A DNA stretch of 13,273 nucleotides from Anaerolineaceae bacterium (GCA_003446605.1 DMDF01000195.1:1-13273), one strand, 5' to 3'. Positions 1 to 6,965 are shown, numbered from the stretch's first letter. The notes: generated by a model from the letters alone, not told the origin. Program-made: numbers and translations.

Positions 1-1445
1 GCAGTGTCATTCCAGGGCATGCTGGTGCCATCATTGCCGTGATAAATATAGGAAGTTCGGTTGGCGGCGACGTCGTGATATTTGAAAACCACTGCCGCGT
101 CGCTGCGATCATAATAATGATCCTCAATGAAGATTTCTTTTCTATCATCCTCACTTAGATTGGGTCCGTTAAATGAATAAGATGGAAAAGGAGAATAGGG
201 TAAAGAGACAAACCAATCCGGATGCTCGTACACCCAGTTCGAATCGATTGCCATGTGATTGGGCACCATATCGCTCGCTAGGCGAATACCCCGCTGCCAG
301 CAGCGGGAGCGTAATTGTGCCAGCGCTTCTTCCCCACCCAGATCTTGTGCAATGCGATAATCCTTCAAGGAATAAGCAGATGCAATGGCTTCAGTATTTC
401 CGCACAGCTGCTTAATACGCGCCGAAGCCCGGCTGCGTTCCCACAACCCGATCAGCCACAACCCTGTAATACCCCAATCTGCCAGTTTATCCAGCTCTTC
501 ATCCGGGATCTGGTCTAATCGTGTTATAGGACGTTGGTAGTGTTTGCTAAGTTGGTCTAACCATACATAGGTATTCTTCGCCATCAAAACCAGACGCGGC
601 ATCCAGTGAGCATCCGGACTGAAATGCTCCACCTCCATATCACCCGGTGCACTACCATATACAGGAATGGGGACTGGTCCAGGACCAAATCCGCGTAAAC
701 GTTCTTCCTCTGAAAAAAGATCGAGACTACCAAGCAGCTTGAGCAAATAGTGTCCCAGTAAGTTTCCCCAGCGCGTGCGGATGTAATCCAACTGCCCTTT
801 GAGGGAAGTCGGCTCTGCAATGGCGGGGCTGCGTAGCATATCCACCAGATTCTGGTCATCTGGTCCGAATCCGGGTTGTGTGGAAAAGAATTCCTGCAGA
901 ATTTGGATAGATTGTTCATAAGAAGAATTTTCCCGCAGGTTTGTATCAATGAATAATTCCTGGTAAGGCTGGAAAGCCGGATTCTGGTTCGCCAACCACA
1001 GCATGAGCAGTTCTTCCAGCATACTGTGACGGTGGGGAATATGGTCTGTCTCCCCCTCCAGGTATTCATCAATAGTCGATTTACCTTGAAAAACAGCGGT
1101 GGGAGGAAATTCGCGTGTAAAAGCGCGCAGCAGAGATTTGAATTTGCGTTTTCCCAATCCGGCGATCAACGCCGTTTCCAGCTCCTGATAGAGCAATGGA
1201 ACTTTCTGTGTGCGATATAAAGCGATCACATGATGAAAGATCTCATCTATTAGCCCCATGGCATTGACCTGCCCTGCGCGGACGGTCAATTCAGGGTGTG
1301 CCACCAGATCGCGCTTTTCATTTATGCGCTGGGCAAACACACGTGCAGCGTGGAAATTTGCAAAAATGATATTCCCCTTGAAAGAGAAAAGGGATTCTTC
1401 AAACTGGTATTTCTTCCGTGCTTTGGAGGAAATATGAAATTCCAT
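1..1445 (-). CDS. GH13 alpha-amylase-family protein, N-terminal part (C-terminus cut by window edge)
   Basis: I translated this frame by hand from the ATG at 1445: 481 codons are open to the window edge without a stop. Residues 1-~310 form a long helical-looking N-terminal region with no motif I recognise. The GH13 barrel begins near the segment FGPGPVPIPVYG. The stretch DWGITGLWLIGLWERS matches the early barrel strand of amylases. Residues 392-397 (D-M-V-P-N-H) are GH13 conserved region I, and the translation ends in YHGNDGTSMPWNDT (468-481). The catalytic Asp nucleophile, Glu acid/base and third Asp would lie beyond base 1, so activity cannot be judged. Family knowledge: GH13 enzymes hydrolyse or transfer alpha-glucans. 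Large proteins of this architecture of roughly 1,000 residues are my recollection from Chloroflexota and cyanobacteria. No signal peptide is seen, so a cytoplasmic role in glycogen or maltodextrin turnover is inferred. The start follows a TATAAT box by six bases with no Shine-Dalgarno. Confidence 0.88.
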   Translation of the reverse strand, partial: MEFHISSKARKKYQFEESLFSFKGNIIFANFHAARVFAQRINEKRDLVAHPELTVRAGQVNAMGLIDEIFHHVIALYRTQKVPLLYQELETALIAGLGKRKFKSLLRAFTREFPPTAVFQGKSTIDEYLEGETDHIPHRHSMLEELLMLWLANQNPAFQPYQELFIDTNLRENSSYEQSIQILQEFFSTQPGFGPDDQNLVDMLRSPAIAEPTSLKGQLDYIRTRWGNLLGHYLLKLLGSLDLFSEEERLRGFGPGPVPIPVYGSAPGDMEVEHFSPDAHWMPRLVLMAKNTYVWLDQLSKHYQRPITRLDQIPDEELDKLADWGITGLWLIGLWERSRASARIKQLCGNTEAIASAYSLKDYRIAQDLGGEEALAQLRSRCWQRGIRLASDMVPNHMAIDSNWVYEHPDWFVSLPYSPFPSYSFNGPNLSEDDRKEIFIEDHYYDRSDAAVVFKYHDVAANRTSYIYHGNDGTSMPWNDT

Positions 1446-1457
1446 TTAAAAATTATA
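1446..1457 (-). promoter_or_regulatory. -10 box, leaderless-type start of the GH13 gene
   Basis: On the minus strand TATAAT occupies 1457-1452, with six bases before the ATG at 1445. The usual distance from -10 to the start site puts transcription on or next to the A of the ATG. No purine-rich ribosome site lies upstream of the ATG. No convincing -35 is at 16-18 bp; TTTACA at 1484-1479 is 21 bp away. Leaderless translation is inferred. Confidence 0.45.
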
Positions 1458-1555
1458 GCGGAGACTTGTTAAAATGAATGTAAATCAATAGTAAATTATT
1501 TATCAATCGATATCTAAACCTAAAAATCAAAATAAATTCATCAAAAATTCCACGG

Positions 1556-1592
1556 TTTAAAATAAGAGATCTCACAAAAAAGGTGAGATCTC
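1556..1592 (-). terminator. Hairpin terminator downstream of the ParB-like gene
   Basis: Perfect 10-bp inverted repeat: GAGATCTCAC at 1566-1575 and GTGAGATCTC at 1583-1592, with a 7-base loop. On the minus strand the stem is followed by TTATTTTAA, a short U-rich tail. It lies about 33 bases after the stop codon at 1626 and before the GH13 promoter, as expected for a terminator that insulates the two genes. The plus-strand side lacks a T tract. Confidence 0.7.
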
Positions 1593-1625
1593 AACCATAT
1601 ACCCAATATGTGGTTTAATGCACGA

Positions 1626-2123
1626 TCAACATTGATCGTCAAATTTATTTATCTCATCTTGGGTTGCATCATCGGGTAATACCACACAATACAGCATTTG
1701 CTCCCCAATTTCTCTTAAGATTGCAACACTGATATTGCCTTTAACAATGTAACCCTTTGAAGTAATCACAACCGGTTCTCGCCCTCTCACCACCGGATTT
1801 TCAAGAATAGCTTCGCCTAAAAAACGATTTTTAACCAGATAAAGAATAATCTCTTCCTGTGCCCTTTGCACTTTTTCATCATCACCATTATTAAAGAAAA
1901 AGAGACCGGCTTCGGGATGCTCACGACCATATTGAAAATGCATGGAAGCAGTACGCGGATCTGAAATGGTGTACGCCATAAATTTGTTATCCAACATCAT
2001 AATCGGTAAGGTTAACTCACTTCCACGCCAGCCAGACAGGGTATAAGTGCCATTTTCTGTACTGGTCTTGCTTTTCTCTACTCTTTCTGCAATAAAAGCA
2101 GCTCTTTCTTCTTCGTGCAGCAT
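1626..2123 (-). CDS. ParB/sulfiredoxin-fold-like protein, apparently truncated
   Basis: The protein has 165 residues. The ATG at 2123 was chosen because AAGGAGG lies at ideal distance; the frame stays open upstream but without a ribosome site. The C-terminal third reads EPVVITSKGYIVKGNISVAILREIG followed, after a short gap, by VVLPDDATQDEI. This follows the pattern of ParB N-terminal/sulfiredoxin-like domains, in which a beta-strand 'PIVIT..G.VI.GNRRLAAL' is followed by a helix. The hallmark GNRR is GNIS here, so both Arg are lost. Relatives I recall continue for 100 or more residues after the LPDDAT-like segment; this one stops 12 residues later, so truncation is likely. The N-terminus is Glu/Lys-rich with no membrane segment. 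It stands alone between a terminator and a decayed region. The fold assignment is from pattern only, and the function is unknown: the original could have been an accessory or defence-type ParB-like protein. Confidence 0.5.
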   Translation of the reverse strand: MLHEEERAAFIAERVEKSKTSTENGTYTLSGWRGSELTLPIMMLDNKFMAYTISDPRTASMHFQYGREHPEAGLFFFNNGDDEKVQRAQEEIILYLVKNRFLGEAILENPVVRGREPVVITSKGYIVKGNISVAILREIGEQMLYCVVLPDDATQDEINKFDDQC

Positions 2124-2169
2124 ACTTTCCTCCTTAAAAATAATATTGACTCTGTGTTGAGCCCCTAAA

Positions 2170-2217
2170 AGTATAAACAAAAAATCGAATTTCGTTGTAA
2201 TAATCCTGTTACACGAA
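2170..2217 (-). promoter_or_regulatory. Putative promoter and inverted repeat of the ParB-like gene
   Basis: The minus strand carries TATACT at 2175-2170 (five of six bases of a -10), 46 bases before the ATG. Upstream of it, 2191-2217 forms an inverted repeat: TTCGTTGTAA paired with TTACACGAA, nine pairs with one bulged base and a centre of eight bases. The repeat covers the place of the -35 box, which is itself poor (TTACAA with 19 bp spacing). It could be an operator; nothing identifies the regulator. Confidence 0.3.
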
Positions 2218-2623
2218 ATATTCCCAGCTATTGTGAAATTTTGCAACAATGCGGCAAATAGACAGTTACAAATTCCAAGTTCTGCTGATATTCCCTCCGT
2301 GCGTCAACGATGTTTACACTACAAAAACTTGGCAAGTTCATGCTCTGGAAGATTGGAACGAGAAGAGTGGGGCTACATCTTCCCCAAACATATCGTGAAA
2401 AATAGCATTTCAGTATAGGTTGTTTGCTTGATTAACGGGTCTCCTGGAATGGAACACTCTAAATTCTGACACACAGCATGTGGTCTTTGAGACTATTTCT
2501 TCTAATGGCAGCAAAAGTGATCCTACCACCGGTTCAAATACCGACTGTAATGCCATACGGTCACATCACTCCCGATTTTAACGCTGCCGACATTGATCAT
2601 TTCTATATATAGCTGAGCTTAAA
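2218..2623. other. Intergenic stretch without a supported gene
   Basis: About 400 bases between the ParB-like promoter and the BadF remnant. All frames are short. The longest plus-strand readings lack a ribosome site and any family resemblance. A 35-codon reading at 2505-2612 was considered and set aside. Together with the neighbouring remnant, it looks like decayed or newly acquired DNA rather than conserved genes. Confidence 0.5.
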
Positions 2624-2791
2624 TTAACCCCTTTCACAGTACTTTGGATTTCGTCTGTCCAATGAAGGCGCAACCTGTTTCTCTGACGATTGCTGGAACC
2701 CCTGAGCATGACTGCGGATGATCTCATCTTTTGACGCAATCAAAGCATGAACTTTTGAGCCTCCTCCATCGGCTCCAAGTGCATCTTTCAT
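2624..2791 (-). pseudogene. Remnant of a BadF/BadG/BcrA-type ATPase (N-acetylglucosamine kinase-like) N-terminus
   Basis: From the ATG at 2791 the minus strand reads MKDALGADGGGSKVHALIAS, then KDEIIRSHAQG. This is the phosphate-1 loop (G-x-D-G-G-G-[ST]-K) and second strand of the ASKHA-fold BadF/BadG family, which includes N-acetylglucosamine kinases of normally ~300 residues. The reading then loses resemblance and stops after 55 codons. In the +1 frame just after the glycine of HAQG, the sequence reads GVPAIVRETG. That looks more like the family's next segment (G.G.PANVR..G) and suggests a frameshift before the downstream part was lost. No ribosome site precedes the ATG. The remaining ~250 residues are absent. 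Family identity is good for such a short piece; the gene is dead. Confidence 0.6.
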
Positions 2792-2830
2792 TTTATATTT
2801 TAATCGGTCTACGTTTAGTTTACCCCAATA

Positions 2831-2877
2831 CATTACGCGATCATTTTTAGTTAGGAAACCATTACGCGCTTATTTTT
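2831..2877. repeat. Short direct repeat, two 18-bp copies 29 bp apart
   Basis: Copies at 2831-2848 (CATTACGCGATCATTTTT) and 2860-2877 (CATTACGCGCTTATTTTT) match at 16 of 18 positions. They lie just upstream of the BadF remnant. They could be a paired protein-binding site, a trace of an insertion, or a small duplication. Confidence 0.55.
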
Positions 2878-3020
2878 GCTCTTTAATAATTACCACATAT
2901 GAAATCTTCACCTGATCGCTGCTAATATAAAATTCATGATGTGATTTTGCAACGCACGCTCTGCATAAGAAATAAACAAATGGGATTATGCGGAAATTTA
3001 GGAAGAATAGAGTTGACGTA

Positions 3021-3059
3021 AATACAAAAAGCAGATCCGCCTAACAAAGGACCTGCTTT
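3021..3059 (-). terminator. Rho-independent terminator of the ABC exporter operon
   Basis: The minus-strand RNA forms an 11-bp stem: AAAGCAGGTCC pairs with GGATCTGCTTT, with one G-U pair (arms 3059-3049 and 3038-3028). The loop is 10 bases, followed by TTTTTGTATT. In the opposite strand the wobble becomes an A-C mismatch, so the structure fits the minus-strand transcript. It is the first T-tailed hairpin after the stop at 3121. Confidence 0.75.
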
Positions 3060-3076
3060 GTATAATTAATCTTTTT

Positions 3077-3113
3077 CTTTTTTCCATGTCACTACATCCG
3101 ACATAGAAAAAAG
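3077..3113 (-). repeat. 14-bp inverted repeat between the ABC stop codon and the terminator
   Basis: CTTTTTTCCATGTC at 3077-3090 and GACATAGAAAAAAG at 3100-3113 flank a 9-base loop. All 14 pairs form in the minus-strand RNA (one U-G), while the plus-strand RNA has a C-A mismatch. The 3' arm ends in purines, so it is not a classical terminator. A 3' end stabiliser of the exporter mRNA is possible. Confidence 0.5.
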
Positions 3114-3120
3114 TGCTTTT

Positions 3121-5049
3121 CTACGTCAATTGATACTGCCCGGTATAGAGTTGGTAGTACCTGCCTTTTTGTTCCAATAGATCATCATGGTCACCGCGTT
3201 CGATGATTTGCCCATCTTCCAGTACGATGATAGCATTGGAATTACGGACCGTTGAAAGTCGGTGTGCAATGACGAATACCGTGCGTCCTTCCATCAATTT
3301 ATCCATACCTTTTTCGATCAATCGTTCAGTCCGCGTATCGATGGAACTGGTCGCCTCATCGAGGATCATCACTGGCGGATCCGCAACAGCGGCACGCGCA
3401 ATCGCCAGCAGTTGTCTCTGACCTTGAGAAAGGTTCGTTCCATCTCCACTTAACTCTGTTTGATATCCTTGCGGCAAACGTTTGATAAAGGAATGAGCGC
3501 TGACCTGTTTGGCGGCTTCAATGCATTCTTCATCAGTGGCATCTAATCGACCGTAACGAAGGTTTTCCATCACCGTTCCGGTAAAAAGATGCGTATCCTG
3601 TAACACCATTCCCAACGATCGACGCACATCCGCTTTTTTGATTAATTTGATGTCAATACCATCATAGGTAATTTGCCCTTTCTCGACATCGTAGAAGCGG
3701 TTGATGAGGTTCGTGACGGTCGTTTTCCCGGCACCGGTAGAACCGACAAAAGCGATCTTCTGACCGGGTTTAGCATATAAAGATATATCTTTCAAGACGG
3801 TCTGATCCGGTTCATAACCAAAGGTCACATCGTGAAAACGTACATCTCCTTTCAACTCAACGTATTGAATCGTGCCGTCTGGTTGGGGATACTTCCATGC
3901 CCAATGGCTAGGTCGTCCATCGTCTTCCAGTACCTCCATAGAACCATCTTGTTTCTTTGTGACACCAACCAGAGTAACTATGCCATTATCTTCTTCAGGT
4001 TCCTGATCCATTACCTCGAAGACACGTTCAGCACCAGCCAGTGCGGCTAATACATTGTTCAACTGGTTTGTAATCTGGACCACAGGTTGTCCAAATTGGC
4101 GTGAGTACTGCAAGAAAGCAGCCAGTGAACCCAGGTCAAAACGCCCAGCGACGGATAAGATTCCACCCACCATAGCTGTCGCGGCATAGGAAATATTATT
4201 TAAATTATTGAGAATAGGCATCACCACACCAGCGTAGAAATTAGCATTAGTGCCAGCTACTCGGTATTCTTCATTCAACTGAGAGAAGGTACTCACTGCT
4301 TTCTCTTCATGAGTAAAAACCTTCACAACCTTCAGTCCACTTATCATTTCTTCAATGTACCCGTTCGCCATACCAAGCGTACGTTGCTGTTCACGGAAAT
4401 ATTTACTGCTCTTTCCGGTAATTTCCTTCATGATAATAAACATCAACACAAGCACTACTGCTGTCACTATGAACAACGTTGGACTTAAAACAATCATCAT
4501 CACGATAGAACCAATGAAGGATAGTATGTTCGAAACGAACTGCGGGAAACTTTGTTCAAGCGCATTCTGAACATTATCCACATCGTTCGTAAAACGGCTC
4601 ATTAATTCACCGTGAGTATGTGCATCAAAATAACGCAATGGTAATGTTTGCAGTTTTTCAAACAAATCACGACGCAGGGTATTGATTGTACGTTGTGCAA
4701 TGCGTACCATCAAACGATTTTGAAAGAACGAAGAAAGTATACCCACCAGGTAAATACCACCCAAGATTAATAAGGCATTAGCCAAACCGGGTAGATCACC
4801 AGGGATAATGTAATCATTGATAAGAGGTTTAAGGAAATAACTCCCCGCCAGTGAAGACGCCGTGCTAAGAAGTATAAAAACGACCACCAAAATTAACAGC
4901 CCTTTATTCTTCCCCAGGTAGGTTATCAGACGAGCCAATGCTGTACGTGCATTTTTAGGTTTTTCAAAACTGCGCGCTGGACCACGTCCCATATTGGGTC
5001 CGCGTTGTTCAGTCTTTACTTTGTTATTATTGTTATTATTCTCAGGCAT
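3121..5049 (-). CDS. ABC half-exporter, consensus-site subunit (BmrD/TM288/LmrD-like)
   Basis: The protein has 642 residues: an ABC exporter half-transporter with a membrane domain fused to an ATPase domain. The start at 5049 is preceded by AAGGAGT. Residues 1-35 are polar with six Asn in a row; six transmembrane helices lie in about 50-335. The nucleotide-binding domain has Walker A GSTGAGKT (436-443), Q-loop VLQD (482-485), signature LSQGQ (540-544), Walker B MILDE with catalytic Glu565, and H-loop His596. So this subunit supplies an intact Walker/Glu/His set but an altered signature (Q for G), as in the catalytic partner of heterodimeric exporters. Residues ~350-400 hold an extra linker containing HWAWKYPQPDG before the ATPase domain, which I recall from clostridial relatives. 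It overlaps its partner gene by 8 bases, which points to coupled translation. The substrate is probably a hydrophobic drug or lipid, inferred from family and MarR neighbour. Confidence 0.93.
   Translation of the reverse strand: MPENNNNNNKVKTEQRGPNMGRGPARSFEKPKNARTALARLITYLGKNKGLLILVVVFILLSTASSLAGSYFLKPLINDYIIPGDLPGLANALLILGGIYLVGILSSFFQNRLMVRIAQRTINTLRRDLFEKLQTLPLRYFDAHTHGELMSRFTNDVDNVQNALEQSFPQFVSNILSFIGSIVMMIVLSPTLFIVTAVVLVLMFIIMKEITGKSSKYFREQQRTLGMANGYIEEMISGLKVVKVFTHEEKAVSTFSQLNEEYRVAGTNANFYAGVVMPILNNLNNISYAATAMVGGILSVAGRFDLGSLAAFLQYSRQFGQPVVQITNQLNNVLAALAGAERVFEVMDQEPEEDNGIVTLVGVTKKQDGSMEVLEDDGRPSHWAWKYPQPDGTIQYVELKGDVRFHDVTFGYEPDQTVLKDISLYAKPGQKIAFVGSTGAGKTTVTNLINRFYDVEKGQITYDGIDIKLIKKADVRRSLGMVLQDTHLFTGTVMENLRYGRLDATDEECIEAAKQVSAHSFIKRLPQGYQTELSGDGTNLSQGQRQLLAIARAAVADPPVMILDEATSSIDTRTERLIEKGMDKLMEGRTVFVIAHRLSTVRNSNAIIVLEDGQIIERGDHDDLLEQKGRYYQLYTGQYQLT
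5042..5049 (-). other. 8-base gene overlap (start/stop) coupling the two exporter subunits
   Basis: The sequence ATGCCTGA on the minus strand holds the start of the second subunit and the TGA stop of the first. Such overlap usually enforces equal synthesis, which fits an obligate heterodimer. Confidence 0.85.
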
Positions 5050-6832
5050 TGGATAATACTCCTTCCTGCTGCGATGTGTTGATCTCTTGATATACCGCAT
5101 TGCCTGCCATCAGTTCTTGATGGGAACCCATCCCTACAATCTTGCCATCATCAAGGACAAGGATTTTATCTGCCTTATTTACAGAACTAATTCTCTGCGC
5201 AATGATAAACACGGTGGTGTCTTTCAGGTTGGAGTGGAAAGATTCACGAATCTTAGCTTCTGTAGCTGAATCAACCGCGCTGGTACTATCATCCAGAATG
5301 AGGACCTTTGGTTTTTTCAACATTGCTCTGGCAATATACAGCCGTTGTTTTTGTCCTCCAGAAATATTCACCCCCCCTTGACCTAAAACTGTATCGTACC
5401 CTTGTGGGAATGACATGATAAAATCATGTGCTTGCGCATCTTTACACGCGGTCTCCAATTCCTCCTGTGTAGCATGTTCATTGCCCCACAGTAAATTTTC
5501 ACGGATTGTGCCACTAAATAGTGTGTTTTGCTGTAATACCACGCCAATCCCTTTACGTAGATCAGTGAGATTGTACTCGCGAACATCCACATCATCCACC
5601 AAGACCGCTCCATCCGTAACATCGTACAGTCTGGGGATAAGATTAACCATTGTGGTTTTCCCTGTTCCTGTTCCCCCAACAATCCCAACCAATTCACCAG
5701 GTTGGATTACAAAATCTATATTGTTCAGAACATATTCACCACTACCAGAAACAGCGTATTTAAACGAGACATCACGGAATTCAACTTTTCCTGTTTTTAT
5801 TGTATTGACAGGACCAGCCACCATTCCTGATGCTGGGATCTGCAAATTCGTTGTATCTGTAGTCAGTGACACAGGGTCTACAATATCCACTTCTTCATCC
5901 AGAACCTCCAAAATGCGTTTGCCGCTGGCTTCCGCCCTAGCAATCATCAGGATCACCATGGAAAGCATCATGATAGAAATCAATATTTGCATGACATAAC
6001 TGATAAAGCTGATCAACTCTCCGGTACCCATGGTTCCATTCCCAACCATTCCGCCACCGAACCACATGATCGCTATCGTAGCTCCGTTGATCACAAACAT
6101 CATGATCGGCATGGCAGTTAAGGCTAAATTCGCGGCGCGGATCGCGGCTGCTGTCAGGTCATCATTTGTCTTTTTAAATTTTTTCTTTTCGTGGTTCTGA
6201 CGCACAAACGATTTCACGACCCGGATCCCAATCAAATTCTCTTGAACGGTATTATTCAGCGCATCGATCTTTTCTTGCATTACCGCATACAGCTTGACCG
6301 CTTTGCTCATGATAAAAGCTATCGCAATCACAAGTATGGGTATTGCCACTGCTAGAACTAAAGAAAGCTGGGCATTAATTTGAAATGCAAGGATTAAAGC
6401 TACAATTAACATCATGGGGGCACGCAGCATCAACCGGATTCCCATAATAAATGTCATCTGGAGGTTATTAACATCATTGGTCAAACGTGTAATCAAAGAA
6501 GCTGAACTAAAGTGGTCAATATTCGTAAAAGAAAAGCTTTGAACTTTTTTAAATAAAGCCTCTCGTAAATTTGCCCCGAAGCCTTGCCCTGCCGTCGCCG
6601 AGACCTTCATATTCATGACACCCAGAACAATGGCTGCAATGGCAAGTAATATCATGTAGATCCCTATTCGGACAATATAACCATTATCCCCTCCAGGTAT
6701 CCCAACATCCACGATCTTCGACATTAATAGAGGCATACTCAATTCTGCAATCACATCCAATAATACTAAAATCGGAGCAACCAGCACATATTTTTTATAT
6801 TGCCCTATGTATTTCGCCAGTTTTTTAATCAA
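5042..6832 (-). CDS. ABC half-exporter, degenerate-site subunit (BmrC/TM287/LmrC-like)
   Basis: The protein has 596 residues. The start is a TTG at 6832: AGGAGG ends at 6839, directly against an earlier TTG at 6838, and stands six bases from the TTG at 6832, the proper spacing. The first in-frame ATG is about 30 codons further in, inside a membrane helix. Six transmembrane helices lie in about 15-300. In the ATPase domain: Walker A GGTGTGKT (386-393), Q-loop (434-435), signature ISGGQ (490-494), Walker B LILDD with Asp515 where the catalytic Glu belongs, and Gln546 where the H-loop His belongs. This is the non-hydrolysing subunit of a heterodimeric exporter; its near-normal signature completes the active site of the partner at 3121-5049. 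Known relatives export drugs or lipids. It is the first transporter gene after marR-like 7025-7480, and its stop overlaps the partner start. Confidence 0.93.
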   Translation of the reverse strand: MIKKLAKYIGQYKKYVLVAPILVLLDVIAELSMPLLMSKIVDVGIPGGDNGYIVRIGIYMILLAIAAIVLGVMNMKVSATAGQGFGANLREALFKKVQSFSFTNIDHFSSASLITRLTNDVNNLQMTFIMGIRLMLRAPMMLIVALILAFQINAQLSLVLAVAIPILVIAIAFIMSKAVKLYAVMQEKIDALNNTVQENLIGIRVVKSFVRQNHEKKKFKKTNDDLTAAAIRAANLALTAMPIMMFVINGATIAIMWFGGGMVGNGTMGTGELISFISYVMQILISIMMLSMVILMIARAEASGKRILEVLDEEVDIVDPVSLTTDTTNLQIPASGMVAGPVNTIKTGKVEFRDVSFKYAVSGSGEYVLNNIDFVIQPGELVGIVGGTGTGKTTMVNLIPRLYDVTDGAVLVDDVDVREYNLTDLRKGIGVVLQQNTLFSGTIRENLLWGNEHATQEELETACKDAQAHDFIMSFPQGYDTVLGQGGVNISGGQKQRLYIARAMLKKPKVLILDDSTSAVDSATEAKIRESFHSNLKDTTVFIIAQRISSVNKADKILVLDDGKIVGMGSHQELMAGNAVYQEINTSQQEGVLSNA

Positions 6833-6880
6833 TGGCAACCTCCTAATCTATCTTTAAACAAAGAAATTTTGACATCTGCA

Positions 6881-6910
6881 AAGTAATAAGATGAATATTC
6901 ATTATTACTT
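6881..6910. promoter_or_regulatory. Candidate MarR operator in the marR-ABC gap
   Basis: AAGTAATAA (6881-6889) and TTATTACTT (6902-6910) are perfect inverted 9-bp arms. Inside them ATGAATATTCAT (6891-6902) is a perfect 12-bp palindrome with its centre shifted by one base. The site lies 50-80 bp upstream of the exporter start. AT-rich palindromes of this size are typical MarR targets; binding is inferred. Confidence 0.45.
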
Positions 6911-6924
6911 AACCCATACAATAT

Positions 6925-6965
6925 TAACCGGTTACATACTACGACGACAATAACAATTCTGTCAA
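6925..6965 (-). promoter_or_regulatory. Putative exporter promoter with a palindrome at the start site
   Basis: The minus strand has TTGACA at 6965-6960 (six of six for -35), 18 bp, then TAGTAT at 6941-6936 (four of six for -10). Right after it TAACCGGTTA (6934-6925) is a perfect 10-bp palindrome covering the expected start of transcription. A repressor there would block initiation. A related sequence TAAACTGGTTTA lies before marR (7492-7503). Confidence 0.45.

Noticed and set aside
584..1072. 162-codon minus-strand reading frame
   Set aside because: It lies inside the GH13 gene in another frame. The GH13 frame is continuous from 1445 to the edge with family motifs, while this one has biased composition and no ribosome site.
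2505..2612. 35-codon plus-strand frame beginning MAAKVILPPVQIPT
   Set aside because: Open and of sensible composition but very short, no ribosome site, and no family I can name. It could be another gene remnant, but I cannot support it.
1446..3120. Insertion sequence or prophage edge in the gene-poor stretch
   Set aside because: I looked for transposase or integrase motifs and terminal inverted repeats and found none; only gene fragments and an 18-bp direct repeat are present.
5415..5999. 194-codon plus-strand frame opposite the exporter gene
   Set aside because: Antisense to the ATPase domain of the first exporter subunit; Ser/Thr/Pro-rich composition typical of antisense frames, no ribosome site and no domain.
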